NCBI GenBank assembly: GCA_002360535.1
Contig: DEQR01000079.1
Span: forward strand, 33,753-97,752
From: Thiobacillus sp. UBA3361
GTDB taxonomy: Bacteria > Pseudomonadota > Gammaproteobacteria > Burkholderiales > Thiobacillaceae
DNA length: 64,000 nucleotides
Reading direction: 5' to 3'
The notes beneath the pieces were generated by a model, which was not told the DNA's origin, ran no database searches, and saw nothing but the letters and a program-made list of their open reading frames with translations. The position numbers and the translations under genes are program-made. How positions within the stretch are numbered: position 1 is the first letter of the stretch; each line of letters begins with the position of its first letter. This document shows, piece by piece, positions 6,873 to 15,674 of this stretch.

Positions 6873-7904
6873 TCAGCCCAGGTTGCGGACGATCAGCGGC
6901 CCCAGGACGTTGGCCACCGGCAGCGGCAGGTATTGCCAGGCCTTTATGAACAACCGGTACTTGGGGTTGGTGGGGTTGTTGCTGGGCACCTGGGCGACCT
7001 TCACCAGCCCGTAACGGTAATGCAGCGGTTGGGCCTCGAAGCCCCAGTTGTGCTTGAAGGCATACTGCCCGGTGTCGCGCTTGCTGCGGCCGTAGTCGAA
7101 GACGCGCAGGCCGCGCTCGCAGGCGGTGCGCATCAGCTCCCAGTATTTGAAATCGTTGGCGGCCAGATCGCGCGCCTCGGGCAGGTCGCCGGCGTAATAG
7201 GGCAGGGCCTCGTCGCGGAAATAGAAGCTCAGCACGCCGCTGACGATCTTGCCCTCGTGGCGCACCAGCAGCACGTCGCAATCCTTGCCGAACTCCTCGC
7301 GCAGCAGGGCGAAATAGCGCTTGGGCAGGGTGGGCGTGCCGTGGCGGCGGACGTTGTCGGCGAACAGGGCGAAAAAGCCATCGACACCGGGTTCCCAGAC
7401 CGCTTCCAGGCCGTTCTTGATGCCCTTGCGCACCATGGCCCGCTGCTTGCGTGGGATGGCCTGCATGTTCTTCTCGACCTCGGGGTCGATGGCCTTGCGG
7501 AAGGTGACGTACAGGTCGGTGCCCGGCCAATCCTCGTGGGCCGGTGTGTCGCGGTCGCGATATTCCAGGTGGCCGACGCCCAATTCGTGGGCCAGGGCCA
7601 GGGCCTTTTCGTCCAGCGCCCGGCGCGCCTCATCGTTGACGGCCAGGATGCCGCCATAGACGCAGAAGGGATTGGAGATCAGGGAGTGGCCGAACAGCCG
7701 GCTCTTGATCTCGGTCAGGGGCAATACGCCTTCGATGGCGCCATCCCGCTGCGCCAGCAGGTAGTGTGTGCGGTGGCCGAAGGCATCCTGGATCACCCGG
7801 CGCCAGCCGATGCGGTGGAAGAAGGTGGCGGCGGGTTGCCGGAACACGAATTCGTCCCAGCGGCCGGCATCCGCCGGCTGAAAATTTCCGACGACCAGGC
7901 TCAT
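6873..7904 (-). CDS. XrtA/PEP-CTERM system-associated FemAB-like protein
   Basis: A 343-residue GNAT-fold protein of the FemAB/peptidoglycan-bridge type found in exosortase-A loci (TIGR03019-like). The N-terminal half has FHRIGWRRVIQDAFGHRTHY and LPLTEIKSRLFGHSLISNPF; the C-terminal half has VSGVLSFYFRDEALPYYAGD and FDYGRSKRDTGQYAFKHNWG, the usual FemAB features. It probably transfers an aminoacyl or acyl group to the polymer or its precursor; the substrate is unknown. The ATG at 7904 overlaps the deacetylase stop by 4 bp; a longer frame upstream lies inside that gene and lacks family similarity. Confidence 0.9.
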   Translation of the reverse strand: MSLVVGNFQPADAGRWDEFVFRQPAATFFHRIGWRRVIQDAFGHRTHYLLAQRDGAIEGVLPLTEIKSRLFGHSLISNPFCVYGGILAVNDEARRALDEKALALAHELGVGHLEYRDRDTPAHEDWPGTDLYVTFRKAIDPEVEKNMQAIPRKQRAMVRKGIKNGLEAVWEPGVDGFFALFADNVRRHGTPTLPKRYFALLREEFGKDCDVLLVRHEGKIVSGVLSFYFRDEALPYYAGDLPEARDLAANDFKYWELMRTACERGLRVFDYGRSKRDTGQYAFKHNWGFEAQPLHYRYGLVKVAQVPSNNPTNPKYRLFIKAWQYLPLPVANVLGPLIVRNLG

Positions 7905-8752
7905 GCCGCCAGCTCGCGACCGTAAACCTGGTCGGCTCGGCCCCATTGAAAGTCGCCCAGCAGCCGGTCCAGCTTGGCCTCCATGCGCGAGAGATTGACG
8001 TAGTGGCGGAAACGGCTCTTCAGGCCGGCGCCGTCAACATGCGGCTGGCCCGGGTCCACTTCCCAGGGGTGGAAATAGAACATGCAGGGCTTGGCCTCCT
8101 CTTCGTTGACCTTGCGGATCAGGTGGCGGGCGAGGGGATAGGGCATCAGCCGGAAATATCCGCCGCCGGCGGCGGGCAGGTTGCGGCCCATCAGGTTAAC
8201 GGTGGTGGGCGGCATTTCCAGCAATTGCGGGCAGCGCTCCGGACGGTACGGGAAGCGCGGCGCTTCGGGCATGCCGTAATGATCGTGGGCGATGGGGTAG
8301 ATGCTGGAACTGTAGCGGTAGCCGGCCTCGGCCAGCACGTCCAGCGCCCACAGGTTGCCGGCGCCGATGGAAAAGCTGGGGGCGCGGTAGCCTTGGACTT
8401 CCAGGCCGGAAATGTCTTCCAGCAGCTTTTTCGCACGGCCGACGTCCGCGGCGAATTGTGCGCGGGAAAGGTCCGTGGCCCGCTGATGGCCATAACCGTG
8501 GCTGGCCAATTCGTGGCCGGCGGCGACGATATCGTGCACCACTTTGGGATAGCGCTCGGCGATCCAGCCCAGGGTAAAGAACGTGGCCTGGATGCCGCGC
8601 CGCTCGAACAACTTCAGGATGCGCTCAATATTGGCCTCGACCCGGCAGGGCCAGCTTTCCCAGTCGGCCCGCGGGATGGTGTGCTCGAAGGCGCCGACCT
8701 GGAAGTAGTCCTCCACATCGACGCTCATCACGTTGCGCACGCCGACCGACAT
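7901..8752 (-). CDS. XrtA system polysaccharide deacetylase
   Basis: NodB-homology carbohydrate esterase 4 enzyme of 283 aa. The catalytic start SVDVEDYFQVGAFE carries the Asp pair, the metal-binding motif is HELASHGYGHQ (H-S-x3-H type, near residues 78-88), and RAPSFS is the conserved Arg motif. Late motifs include MFYFHPWEVDP. It should remove N-acetyl groups from the polysaccharide, consistent with the UDP-GlcNAc epimerase gene just upstream. There is no signal peptide, a feature of this subfamily in exosortase loci. Confidence 0.92.
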   Translation of the reverse strand: MSVGVRNVMSVDVEDYFQVGAFEHTIPRADWESWPCRVEANIERILKLFERRGIQATFFTLGWIAERYPKVVHDIVAAGHELASHGYGHQRATDLSRAQFAADVGRAKKLLEDISGLEVQGYRAPSFSIGAGNLWALDVLAEAGYRYSSSIYPIAHDHYGMPEAPRFPYRPERCPQLLEMPPTTVNLMGRNLPAAGGGYFRLMPYPLARHLIRKVNEEEAKPCMFYFHPWEVDPGQPHVDGAGLKSRFRHYVNLSRMEAKLDRLLGDFQWGRADQVYGRELAA

Positions 8753-8762
8753 GGCGAAGGCC

Positions 8763-9884
8763 TCAGGGCAACCGGTCGAGCCAGCCGCGCAGGTGGTCGG
8801 CGATGCGTTCGGCGGCGCGTCCGTCCCAGTACTCGGGGATGCGGCCGGTCTTGCCGCCGCTGGCCATGATGTCCTCGAAGCAAGCCATGATCTTGGCCGT
8901 ATCTGGTCCGGTCAGGGTGTTGGTGCCCTCGGTCATGGTGATGGGCCGCTCAGTGTTTTCGCGCAGGGTGATGCAGGGCACGCCCAGGGCGGTGGTCTCT
9001 TCCTGCAGGCCGCCGGAATCGGTGAGCACCACCTTGGCTTCCCGGTTCAGGCCCAGCATCTCCAGGTAGCTCAGGGGCGCCAGAAGGCGGATGCCGGGGC
9101 GCTCCAGCAGGCCCAGCAGGCCGAACCGCTCGGCCGCGGCGCGGGTGCGCGGATGCATGGGGAAGACCACCGGCAGGCGCTCGGCGATGGCCGCCAGCGT
9201 GCGCAGCAGCGACCCCAGGATGGCGGGATCGTCCACGTTGGCCGGCCGGTGCAGGGTGACCACGGCGTAGCCGCCGGCCGGCCTGGCGCCCAGCACCCGC
9301 TCGGCGGGCACGGCCCGTTCCAGGTTGTGGCGCAGGGTGTCGATCATCACGTTGCCGACGAAATGGACCCGCGCCGGGTCGATGCCCTCGCGCTTCAGGT
9401 TGTCCAGGGCGGACTTCTCGGTGGTGTAGAGCAGGTCGGAAATCTGGTCGGTAAGCACCCGGTTGATCTCTTCCGGCATGCCCCGGTCGTAGCTGCGCAG
9501 GCCGGCCTCCACGTGGATGACCTTGACCCCCTTCTTGGCCGCCACCAGGGCGCAGGCGATGGTGGAGTTCACGTCGCCCACCACCAGCACGGCCTTGGGC
9601 CGCTCCCGGTCCAGCACCGGCTCGAAGGCACGCATGATGTCGGCAGTCTGCACGGCATGGCTGCCGGAACCCACCTCCAGATTCACGTCCGGCCGGGGGA
9701 TGCCCAACTGTTCGAAGAAGCTGTCGCTCATGGACGGGTCGTAATGCTGCCCCGTATGCACCAGCTTGGTGGCGATGGGCCGTGCGGCGAGTGACGAAAA
9801 AGCGGCCATGATGGGCGCGATCTTCATGAAGTTGGGCCGCGCGCCCACCACACCGAGGATTTCGCAGCTCACCGCACCGCTCAC
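8763..9884 (-). CDS. wecB: UDP-N-acetylglucosamine 2-epimerase (non-hydrolysing)
   Basis: Converts UDP-GlcNAc to UDP-ManNAc in the cytoplasm (373 aa). Recognisable motifs: ILGVVGARPNFMKIAP at the N-terminus, TGQHYDPSMSDSFFEQL, HVEAGLRSYDRGMPEEINR and VTLHRPANVD, followed by LTDSGGLQEE and LGVPCITLRENTERP in the C-terminal domain. The start is taken as GTG at 9884, which overlaps the ATPase stop (GTGA). It supplies an activated amino sugar for the exopolysaccharide; together with the deacetylase this suggests an amino-sugar-containing polymer. Confidence 0.93.
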   Translation of the reverse strand: MSGAVSCEILGVVGARPNFMKIAPIMAAFSSLAARPIATKLVHTGQHYDPSMSDSFFEQLGIPRPDVNLEVGSGSHAVQTADIMRAFEPVLDRERPKAVLVVGDVNSTIACALVAAKKGVKVIHVEAGLRSYDRGMPEEINRVLTDQISDLLYTTEKSALDNLKREGIDPARVHFVGNVMIDTLRHNLERAVPAERVLGARPAGGYAVVTLHRPANVDDPAILGSLLRTLAAIAERLPVVFPMHPRTRAAAERFGLLGLLERPGIRLLAPLSYLEMLGLNREAKVVLTDSGGLQEETTALGVPCITLRENTERPITMTEGTNTLTGPDTAKIMACFEDIMASGGKTGRIPEYWDGRAAERIADHLRGWLDRLP

Positions 9885-10894
9885 GATTCGCCTTCCCGGC
9901 CTTCGCTCACGGAATACAGGATCTTGCGCACCATGGGCAGCAGGCGGGTGATGGAACGCTCGATCTGGTCGAGTTTCTCCTGCATCTCCAGCGGATAGGC
10001 GTGCGCCACCTGGGTCACGGCGCCGGGCGCGTGATGCATGCCGGGCTCGGCGACCACACTGCCGGGCGGCAGTTCCTGGTGATGCACTTCCTGCTTGAGG
10101 TCCTGGATCACCTCGTTGACCTCGGCGGCGTCGAAGTGGGTGCGCTCCTCCAGGAAACCGAACAGAAGCAGGCGGTCGCAAAGGGTGTTGATGCGCCGCG
10201 GCACACCGCCGGAGAACCTGAAGATGGCCGCGAAGGCCTCCTCGGAAATGCTCGGCATGTTCTGCCAACCCACGGTCCGGAGGCGATGCACGATGTAGTT
10301 CTTGGTCTCGTCCTGCTCCATCGGCCCCAGGTGATAGGAGGCGATGACCCGCTGCCGCAGTTGCTGCAACTGGGGGCTCTGCAAGGTATCCCGGAATTCG
10401 GGCTGGCCGAGCAGGAAGCTTTGCAGCAGGGATGTGCCGCCGTCCTGGAAGTTGGACAGCATACGCAATTCCTCCAGGGCGCGGGCGCTCAGGTTCTGCG
10501 CCTCATCGACGATGAGCAGGGCGCGTTTGCGCTGCCGCGAGGACTCGCGCAGGGTGTTCTGCAGGTTCTGCAGCAGTGCGGCTTTGCTGACGTTCTCGAA
10601 GTTCAGTCCGAAGGCGGCGGCCACGCTGCGCAGCATGTCGTCCGCCTCCAACTGGGTGCTGACCAGGTTGGCGACGATGTACTCGCCGCGCTCCAATTTC
10701 TTGAGCAGGCTCTTGACCAGCATGGTCTTGCCCGCCCCCACGTCGCCGGTGATGATGATGAAGCCCTCGCCCAGGGACAGGCCGTATTCGAGGTAGGAAA
10801 AGGCCCGCTTGTGGCCCCGGCTGGCATAGAAGAAACGCGGGTCAGGATTGAGTTGGAACGGTTTGTCGCGCAGCTGGTAATAGGCTTCGTACAT
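9881..10894 (-). CDS. XrtA-associated AAA ATPase (ExeA-like, TIGR03015-like)
   Basis: A 337-residue ATPase beginning MYEAYYQLRDKPFQLNPDPR, the typical start of ExeA/GspA-like ATPases. Walker A is GDVGAGKT (residues 50-57) and Walker B is ALLIVDEAQNLS (near 124-135). SGGVPRRINTLCDRLLLFG is the sensor-2-like helix. The last 60 residues include a likely coiled coil. It is always found in exosortase-A exopolysaccharide loci and may energise assembly or export across the envelope; its true role is not established. It overlaps the epimerase gene by 4 bp. Confidence 0.92.
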   Translation of the reverse strand: MYEAYYQLRDKPFQLNPDPRFFYASRGHKRAFSYLEYGLSLGEGFIIITGDVGAGKTMLVKSLLKKLERGEYIVANLVSTQLEADDMLRSVAAAFGLNFENVSKAALLQNLQNTLRESSRQRKRALLIVDEAQNLSARALEELRMLSNFQDGGTSLLQSFLLGQPEFRDTLQSPQLQQLRQRVIASYHLGPMEQDETKNYIVHRLRTVGWQNMPSISEEAFAAIFRFSGGVPRRINTLCDRLLLFGFLEERTHFDAAEVNEVIQDLKQEVHHQELPPGSVVAEPGMHHAPGAVTQVAHAYPLEMQEKLDQIERSITRLLPMVRKILYSVSEGREGES

Positions 10895-10899
10895 GGTGC

Positions 10900-12354
10900 T
10901 CAGAACCGATGGCTCAGGGTCGCGGCCACGCTGTTTTCACTGTAGTCGCCCGTGGTTCCGCCGGTGCGGTCCAGACGGCGCAGCTCGATGTTGCCGGCGG
11001 TGCGGGCTGCCAGTCGCCGGCTCAGCGTCCAGCCCAGTGTCCAGGTGTCGCCGTCGGTGGCGCCGGAGGTGGCGCTGCTCTGGGACAGGCTCAGCACCGA
11101 GGTGGTGCGGGGTCCGATGAGCCAGGACCAGGCGCCGCTGATCGAATAGGTTTCGTCGCTGCTCGTGGTCGCCCGGAGCAGTGTACGACGGCTGCTGTTG
11201 AGGCCTGCCGTGAAGGTGCTCTTGCCCAGGCGGTAGGAAACTGTGCCGCTCCAGCTCTTGTTGAGGCTGATGTCGTTCACCAGCGAGGCGACAGGCAGGG
11301 GCGCCGCCGCGGCGTGGAGCGTACATCCCGCCGGTGGCGGGCTACCCGCAGCCCGGATATCGGCCAGCCCGCCGCAATTATAGATGTCGAAGGCCCCAGT
11401 GCCGGTGAGCTGGCTGTAGGTGTCGCTGATGTCTTCACTGTAGCGCAGGCCCCAGACCGTGCGGGCGGTGCGATGGGTGAAATTCAAGCCGTAGGAGTTG
11501 CCGTTGTAGCGACGGCCGAGGGTGGCGCCCAGGTCGGTGCGGGCGGTGGGTGCCCATTGCAGGGAGAGGTTGCCGTAACTGCCGTTCAGGCTGTTCAGGG
11601 TCGTGCTCCCGGAATTGTCGTCACGGCCGAAATTCACCCCGATCTGGACCTTGGGCGTGGCCCGGTATCCCACATATGCGCTGACGCCCTTCTGCACCGT
11701 GTCCGCGGCGGTGTTGTTGTCGGCGGTGCTCCGCCGTAGGGACAGGGACCAGGGAACGCGGTTGAATGCCACGCCGCTGGTGAGCGAAAAATCCAGGCTG
11801 TTGCCGCTGGAATCGTTGACGGCGCCAGCGTCGGAGTTCGCATACGTCAACGCCCAGCGCAGGTTGGCGGTCGCTTGGCCGCCGAAGCGCTTGCGAATGG
11901 ATGGGGTCACGCTGATCGAACGGGTCTCCGCCTGGTTCGCCGTGGTGTTGTAGCCGCTGCCCACCTGCCCCAGCTGGGAGATGTTCGCCTGCTGCACGCT
12001 GGCGTCGGCATCCAGGAAGAAAAACTCGCTGATCGGCTCGGTGCGGATTCTAGCTGCCAGCTGATTCTGAAAGGCGTTCTGGTCGCCGTCATGGCTATAG
12101 ATGAGGCCATGCAGGCTGTAATTGATGTTGACCGACGCGCGCGCGCCGCTGCGTTGTACCTCGATGCCGGGACTGATATCCGTGATGAACGAAGATTCCT
12201 GGCCGGCGCCGACCAGGGTCACGTTGTCGGTATAGCGCTCGGAGACATTGACGGTCGGCGTGATGCGCCAATCCCCCGCGAACGCCGCGGGCGCGACGCC
12301 CGCCAACAACAGCAGACACAGGGAAAGCGGGCTATTGCTTAGCGTATTCGCCAT
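10900..12354 (-). CDS. PEP-CTERM system outer-membrane beta-barrel protein (TIGR03016-like)
   Basis: An exported protein of 484 aa. The signal peptide runs about residues 1-26 (LCLLLLAGVAPAAFA). The mature part alternates polar and hydrophobic residues in strand-sized pieces and ends LSHRF, a C-terminal aromatic as in outer-membrane barrels. It is the TIGR03016-type protein of exosortase-A loci, probably the outer-membrane component of polymer export. I chose the ATG at 12354, inside the tyrosine-codon repeat of the kinase gene, because it places the signal peptide at the N-terminus; an earlier start would add a Thr-rich stretch. Confidence 0.86.
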   Translation of the reverse strand: MANTLSNSPLSLCLLLLAGVAPAAFAGDWRITPTVNVSERYTDNVTLVGAGQESSFITDISPGIEVQRSGARASVNINYSLHGLIYSHDGDQNAFQNQLAARIRTEPISEFFFLDADASVQQANISQLGQVGSGYNTTANQAETRSISVTPSIRKRFGGQATANLRWALTYANSDAGAVNDSSGNSLDFSLTSGVAFNRVPWSLSLRRSTADNNTAADTVQKGVSAYVGYRATPKVQIGVNFGRDDNSGSTTLNSLNGSYGNLSLQWAPTARTDLGATLGRRYNGNSYGLNFTHRTARTVWGLRYSEDISDTYSQLTGTGAFDIYNCGGLADIRAAGSPPPAGCTLHAAAAPLPVASLVNDISLNKSWSGTVSYRLGKSTFTAGLNSSRRTLLRATTSSDETYSISGAWSWLIGPRTTSVLSLSQSSATSGATDGDTWTLGWTLSRRLAARTAGNIELRRLDRTGGTTGDYSENSVAATLSHRF

Positions 12355-13306
12355 AGCCGTAGCCGTAGCCGTAACCGTAGCCATAGTAGTAGTAGTCGCC
12401 CGTGCCCGAACGGGACGGTGTCTTGTTGAGCAATAGGCCGACATGCTCGTGGTTCGCAATCAGGCTCAGGGCCTCCGAGACCGCTTCCCGCGGCGTGCGC
12501 TCAGCCTCGACCACGAAGACGATCTGCCCCATGTAGGAGGCCAGGACGCTTGCTTCGCTGGTGGCCAACAGGGGCGGGGTGTCGAAAATGATGATCCGGT
12601 CGGGATAGCGGTTGGCGATTTCCTGGACGAAATGCCGCATGGCCGAGCTGGCGAGCAGTTCCGTGGCATGGGAGAAAGTCTGCCCGGCAGGGAGTATGGT
12701 CAGCTTGGCGATGTCGGTCTTGAGGAGTATGTCGGACAGGTGCAGGCGCGGATTGCGCAGCACGTCCAGCAGCCCCTTCTCGGCGCGGATGTCGAGATTG
12801 CGGGTGATCGCCGACTTGGTCACATCCGCGTCCACCAGCAGAACGGTGTTCTCCATTTCTGTGGCCATGCTGATGGCCAGGTTGATGGCGTTGAAGGATT
12901 TACCCTCCCCCGGAATGCTGCTGGTCACCATGATCAGGTTGCCGTTGTCCAGGATCGGCGTATCCCCCTGACCGAAGGCGTTGGCCAGCAGGGGGCGCTT
13001 GATCAGCCGATATTCTTCGGCGATCTTGCTGCGGCCGGCCTCGGGCGTGAGCATGCCGAGTTCGCGCAGGCGATCCAGGTCGATATGCACCGATTGGGTA
13101 CCGCCGAACATCGTGGCCGGACCGTCCTCGTCCCGATCCGGAAGCGGCCGCTCGATGGGGGCCGCGGATGCGGCAGCCGCCATGGAGCGCTCGACCAGAC
13201 TCTCCTCCGCGGCCGGTCGCGGCGCTTCGGCATTCTGCTCGGGCGGCGCGGCGGGTGCCTGGAATTTGGCACCCATGCGTTGCGCGGCCTTTTCGATGAT
13301 GCTCAT
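12332..13306 (-). CDS. XrtA-associated tyrosine autokinase (BY-kinase, EpsG/CpsD-like)
   Basis: Bacterial tyrosine kinase of 324 aa controlling polymer length with the neighbouring chain-length protein. Walker A is SSIPGEGKS (about 129-137), Walker A' is LLVDADVTK and Walker B is IIIFDTPP. The C-terminus is a tyrosine cluster: YYYY followed by five GY units and GEY, ten tyrosines in the last 22 residues. This is the autophosphorylation tail expected of BY-kinases. There is no membrane segment, so the Wzz-like protein should be its membrane anchor. It ends 23 bp inside the following gene. Confidence 0.93.
   Translation of the reverse strand: MSIIEKAAQRMGAKFQAPAAPPEQNAEAPRPAAEESLVERSMAAAASAAPIERPLPDRDEDGPATMFGGTQSVHIDLDRLRELGMLTPEAGRSKIAEEYRLIKRPLLANAFGQGDTPILDNGNLIMVTSSIPGEGKSFNAINLAISMATEMENTVLLVDADVTKSAITRNLDIRAEKGLLDVLRNPRLHLSDILLKTDIAKLTILPAGQTFSHATELLASSAMRHFVQEIANRYPDRIIIFDTPPLLATSEASVLASYMGQIVFVVEAERTPREAVSEALSLIANHEHVGLLLNKTPSRSGTGDYYYYGYGYGYGYGYGEYAKQ
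12344..12394 (-). repeat. GGCTAC-type hexamer repeat encoding the tyrosine tail
   Basis: Five near-identical 6-bp units (GGCTAC, with GGTTAC and GGCTAT variants) preceded by four tyrosine codons. Copy-number change would alter the tyrosine count without shifting the frame. The start codon of the outer-membrane protein gene (12352-12354) lies in this array. Confidence 0.8.
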
Positions 13307-13325
13307 GGCATTCCTCCTGTCCCGC

Positions 13326-14873
13326 TCACGCCGCCGGGGAGATGAACATGTAGTAAACCATCAGGGTGGCATAGGCCAGCAAGAGGGCGGCGCCGGCACC
13401 CGTATAGAGCCAGCCGTTGTAGCGCTTGCGGCGGCGCATGGCCTCGGTCTCGACCCGTGACACCGCGCCCAATAGTTGCAGTCCCGTCAGCTGCTGCAAC
13501 TGCCGGCGGCCGTCCACCGTCGGACGCAGCTGCGCCAGCAGGAAGGCCAGGCCCAGGCCACCCGCAAGACCGCCGGCCGGCGCCAGGGAGATCAACAACG
13601 GCCGGTTGGGCTTGACGGGTTCGTTGGAGGCGCGCGGGGGGTCGATGACGCGAAATTCCACGGCGTCGGTCTTGCTTTCCACCTCGCCGGTGATCACCGC
13701 CGACTCCCGGCGCGCCAGGAGTTGGGAATAGTTGGTCTTGTACACGTCATAGTCGCGCACCAGTTCAGCATACTCGGCCTCCAGGCGGGGGATGCTGTCG
13801 ATGGATTGCACCAGCTTGCGGCGCTTGGCTTCCCACTGGTTGACCCGCGCCTTCAGCGAGGCCACCGTTGCGTCCGCCTCGGCGATGGCGATGCTCAGCT
13901 GCTGGTAGAGGGGATTCTGGGCCTTGGTCGCGGCCCCGGAGACATTTTTGACCGCCGCGTCTTCCTCGCGCTTTTTCTGTTCCTGCAGGCTGGCGATCAG
14001 CTGCTTGACCCTGACGATGTCGGGATGCAAATCGGTGTATTTCAGGCGCAGGTTGTCCAGCTGGGTCTGCAGGGTGGCGATGCGCCCGTCCAACACACTG
14101 CCGGTGGCCACCGTCTGGGGAGGGGGCACGCTGAGCGTTTCCTCCTGGTCCTCCAGCTGCTGCTCCAGCTGCTTCTTGCGATTCGACGCCTCTTCCAGCT
14201 CCAGCCTGGCCTGTTCGAGATTGGCGTTCGCCTCGTTGAGCCGGGCGTAGTAGTCGCCGCTGTTCTGGCCGGGCAAAGCGCCGAAATTGCGGCGCTTGAA
14301 CGCTTCCAACTGGCCCTCTTTCTCCTTCAGCTTGGTCTCATAGCCGGACAGCTGGTCCTGGATGAATTTCTGCGAACTGGACAAATCCTTGCGGGTATTG
14401 CCGAGACTGCTTTCGGTGAAGATGGTCAGCAGCGCCTGCACCACGCGTTTGCCCAGGTCAGGATTGGAGTGCACGTAGGAGATGGTGTACAGGTTCTCCC
14501 GCGTGGTGCCCGCCAGGGTGATGCGCGAGGTCATGTCCTTGTAGAGGTCTTCGGTCTCGCGTGCCCCTTTGGCCTGGATATCCAGATCGGTCATGCGGGC
14601 GACCTTCTCCAAATTGGGGCGACTGACAAGCGTGCGCGTGATCATCTCGATGCGCTGATCGAGATTGGGTTGCACCGCCAATCCGGACAGCAGGGGCTTG
14701 AGCAGGGACTGGGTATCCACGTAAAGCCGGGCCTTGGCCTCATACTCGTTCGGCATGAGGTAAATCGCCACCCAGGCGACGGCGCTCACCAGCCAGGCAA
14801 TCCCCATGACCAACCAGCGGCGGCGCCATATGCCGCGGACATACCCCATCAACTGCTCAACGGTTTCGTTCAT
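13326..14873 (-). CDS. XrtA system polysaccharide chain-length determinant (Wzz-like, EpsF/TIGR03007-like)
   Basis: Inner-membrane polysaccharide co-polymerase of 515 aa. An N-terminal membrane segment lies at about residues 19-37 (WLVMGIAWLVSAVAWVAIY) and a C-terminal one at about 488-508, enclosing a large periplasmic part. The Wzz signature is YEAKARLYVDTQSLLKPLLS, followed by long Glu/Gln-rich coiled coils (about 180-380). A third hydrophobic stretch occurs near 430-450. The C-terminal cytoplasmic kinase is a separate protein, encoded 19 bp downstream. It sets polymer length and partners the tyrosine kinase. Confidence 0.92.
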   Translation of the reverse strand: MNETVEQLMGYVRGIWRRRWLVMGIAWLVSAVAWVAIYLMPNEYEAKARLYVDTQSLLKPLLSGLAVQPNLDQRIEMITRTLVSRPNLEKVARMTDLDIQAKGARETEDLYKDMTSRITLAGTTRENLYTISYVHSNPDLGKRVVQALLTIFTESSLGNTRKDLSSSQKFIQDQLSGYETKLKEKEGQLEAFKRRNFGALPGQNSGDYYARLNEANANLEQARLELEEASNRKKQLEQQLEDQEETLSVPPPQTVATGSVLDGRIATLQTQLDNLRLKYTDLHPDIVRVKQLIASLQEQKKREEDAAVKNVSGAATKAQNPLYQQLSIAIAEADATVASLKARVNQWEAKRRKLVQSIDSIPRLEAEYAELVRDYDVYKTNYSQLLARRESAVITGEVESKTDAVEFRVIDPPRASNEPVKPNRPLLISLAPAGGLAGGLGLAFLLAQLRPTVDGRRQLQQLTGLQLLGAVSRVETEAMRRRKRYNGWLYTGAGAALLLAYATLMVYYMFISPAA

Positions 14874-14934
14874 TTGGCTTGTGCGGAGATTAGGGAGCCT
14901 TGCCGCTTCGACATCTCAGGCCGGCGGCTCAAGC

Positions 14935-15543
14935 CTAGAACCAGCTTTCCGGGATGACCAACACGTCGCCCGGCACCATGTCCACATTGGCCGTGATGTC
15001 GCCGCCCTTGATCAGGTCTTCCAGGCGCACGCTCAACTGCTGGGGCTTGCCATCGACCACGCGCAGGATGCTGGCGCCGTTGCCGTTGGCGAAGTCGGTG
15101 ATGCCGCCCACGGCGATCATGACATCCACCAGGGACATGTTTTCGCGGTAACTCAGGGCCTGCGGCTTGGTGGCTTGGCCGAGGACCCGGATCTGCTGGC
15201 TGAGGGGGCCGACACCGCCGCCCACGATCACCGTCACCACCGGGTCCTGAATATATCGGCTGAGTATCTTTTCGATCTCGCGCGCCAGCTGGGTGGGGGT
15301 CTTGCCGCTGGCCTGCAGGTCCTCCACCAGGTTCATGGTCATCTTGCCGTCGGGACGGATGGGGAAAGAACCGGAGACCTCGGGATTGCCCCAGACGAAG
15401 ACGTTGATAGAATCCCCGGGGCCCAGCAGGTAGTACCAATCGCTGCTTGCGGCTGCCTTGGCCGGCGCGGGCGGATAGATCTGCTGGTTCGAGCAGCCCA
15501 GCACGGCGGCTGCGACAAGTACAGGTGCGATGAATTGCTTCAT
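14935..15543 (-). CDS. XrtA/PEP-CTERM exopolysaccharide export lipoprotein (Wza-like, EpsE/TIGR03027-like)
   Basis: Outer-membrane export lipoprotein of 202 aa. The signal peptide ends in the lipobox VLGC with Cys17. The polysaccharide export domain starts YYLLGPGDSINVFVWGNPEV and includes IRPDGKMTMNLVEDLQASGK; a SLBB-type beta-grasp segment follows (QIRVLGQATKPQALSYRENM). The C-terminus VPGDVLVIPESWF is typical of the short exosortase-linked exporters, which lack the long Wza barrel helix. It is the first gene of the operon, with a divergent promoter region of about 130 bp. Confidence 0.93.
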   Translation of the reverse strand: MKQFIAPVLVAAAVLGCSNQQIYPPAPAKAAASSDWYYLLGPGDSINVFVWGNPEVSGSFPIRPDGKMTMNLVEDLQASGKTPTQLAREIEKILSRYIQDPVVTVIVGGGVGPLSQQIRVLGQATKPQALSYRENMSLVDVMIAVGGITDFANGNGASILRVVDGKPQQLSVRLEDLIKGGDITANVDMVPGDVLVIPESWF

Positions 15544-15560
15544 GGTCTTCCCCTATGCAA

Positions 15561-15581
15561 GCAGCGCAAAAAATGCGCTGC
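15561..15581. promoter_or_regulatory. Perfect inverted repeat in the leader of the exopolysaccharide operon
   Basis: GCAGCGCA and TGCGCTGC form a perfect 8-bp inverted repeat around five A residues, 18 bp upstream of the export lipoprotein start. It could be an operator or an RNA hairpin in the leader. On the minus strand the CATAAT at about 15582-15587 could be the -10 element just above it. Confidence 0.5.
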
Positions 15582-15674
15582 ATTATGCCATATCAATACC
15601 CAGTTCCCCTGGCCGCAGGCACCCGGCCCCGCAAGGGCCCGGTGATACACTTCAGTCACTATCGGCACCGCGTC

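Noticed and set aside
13476..14957. 493-codon open frame antisense to the chain-length protein gene
   Set aside because: Shadow frame; no start site or domain, and the Wzz-like gene on the minus strand is certain.
15586..15603. Possible sigma-54 promoter for the exopolysaccharide operon (minus strand, GG-N10-GC)
   Set aside because: Spacing fits but the -24 part reads GGGTA rather than TGGCA, so it is far weaker than the two convincing sites.
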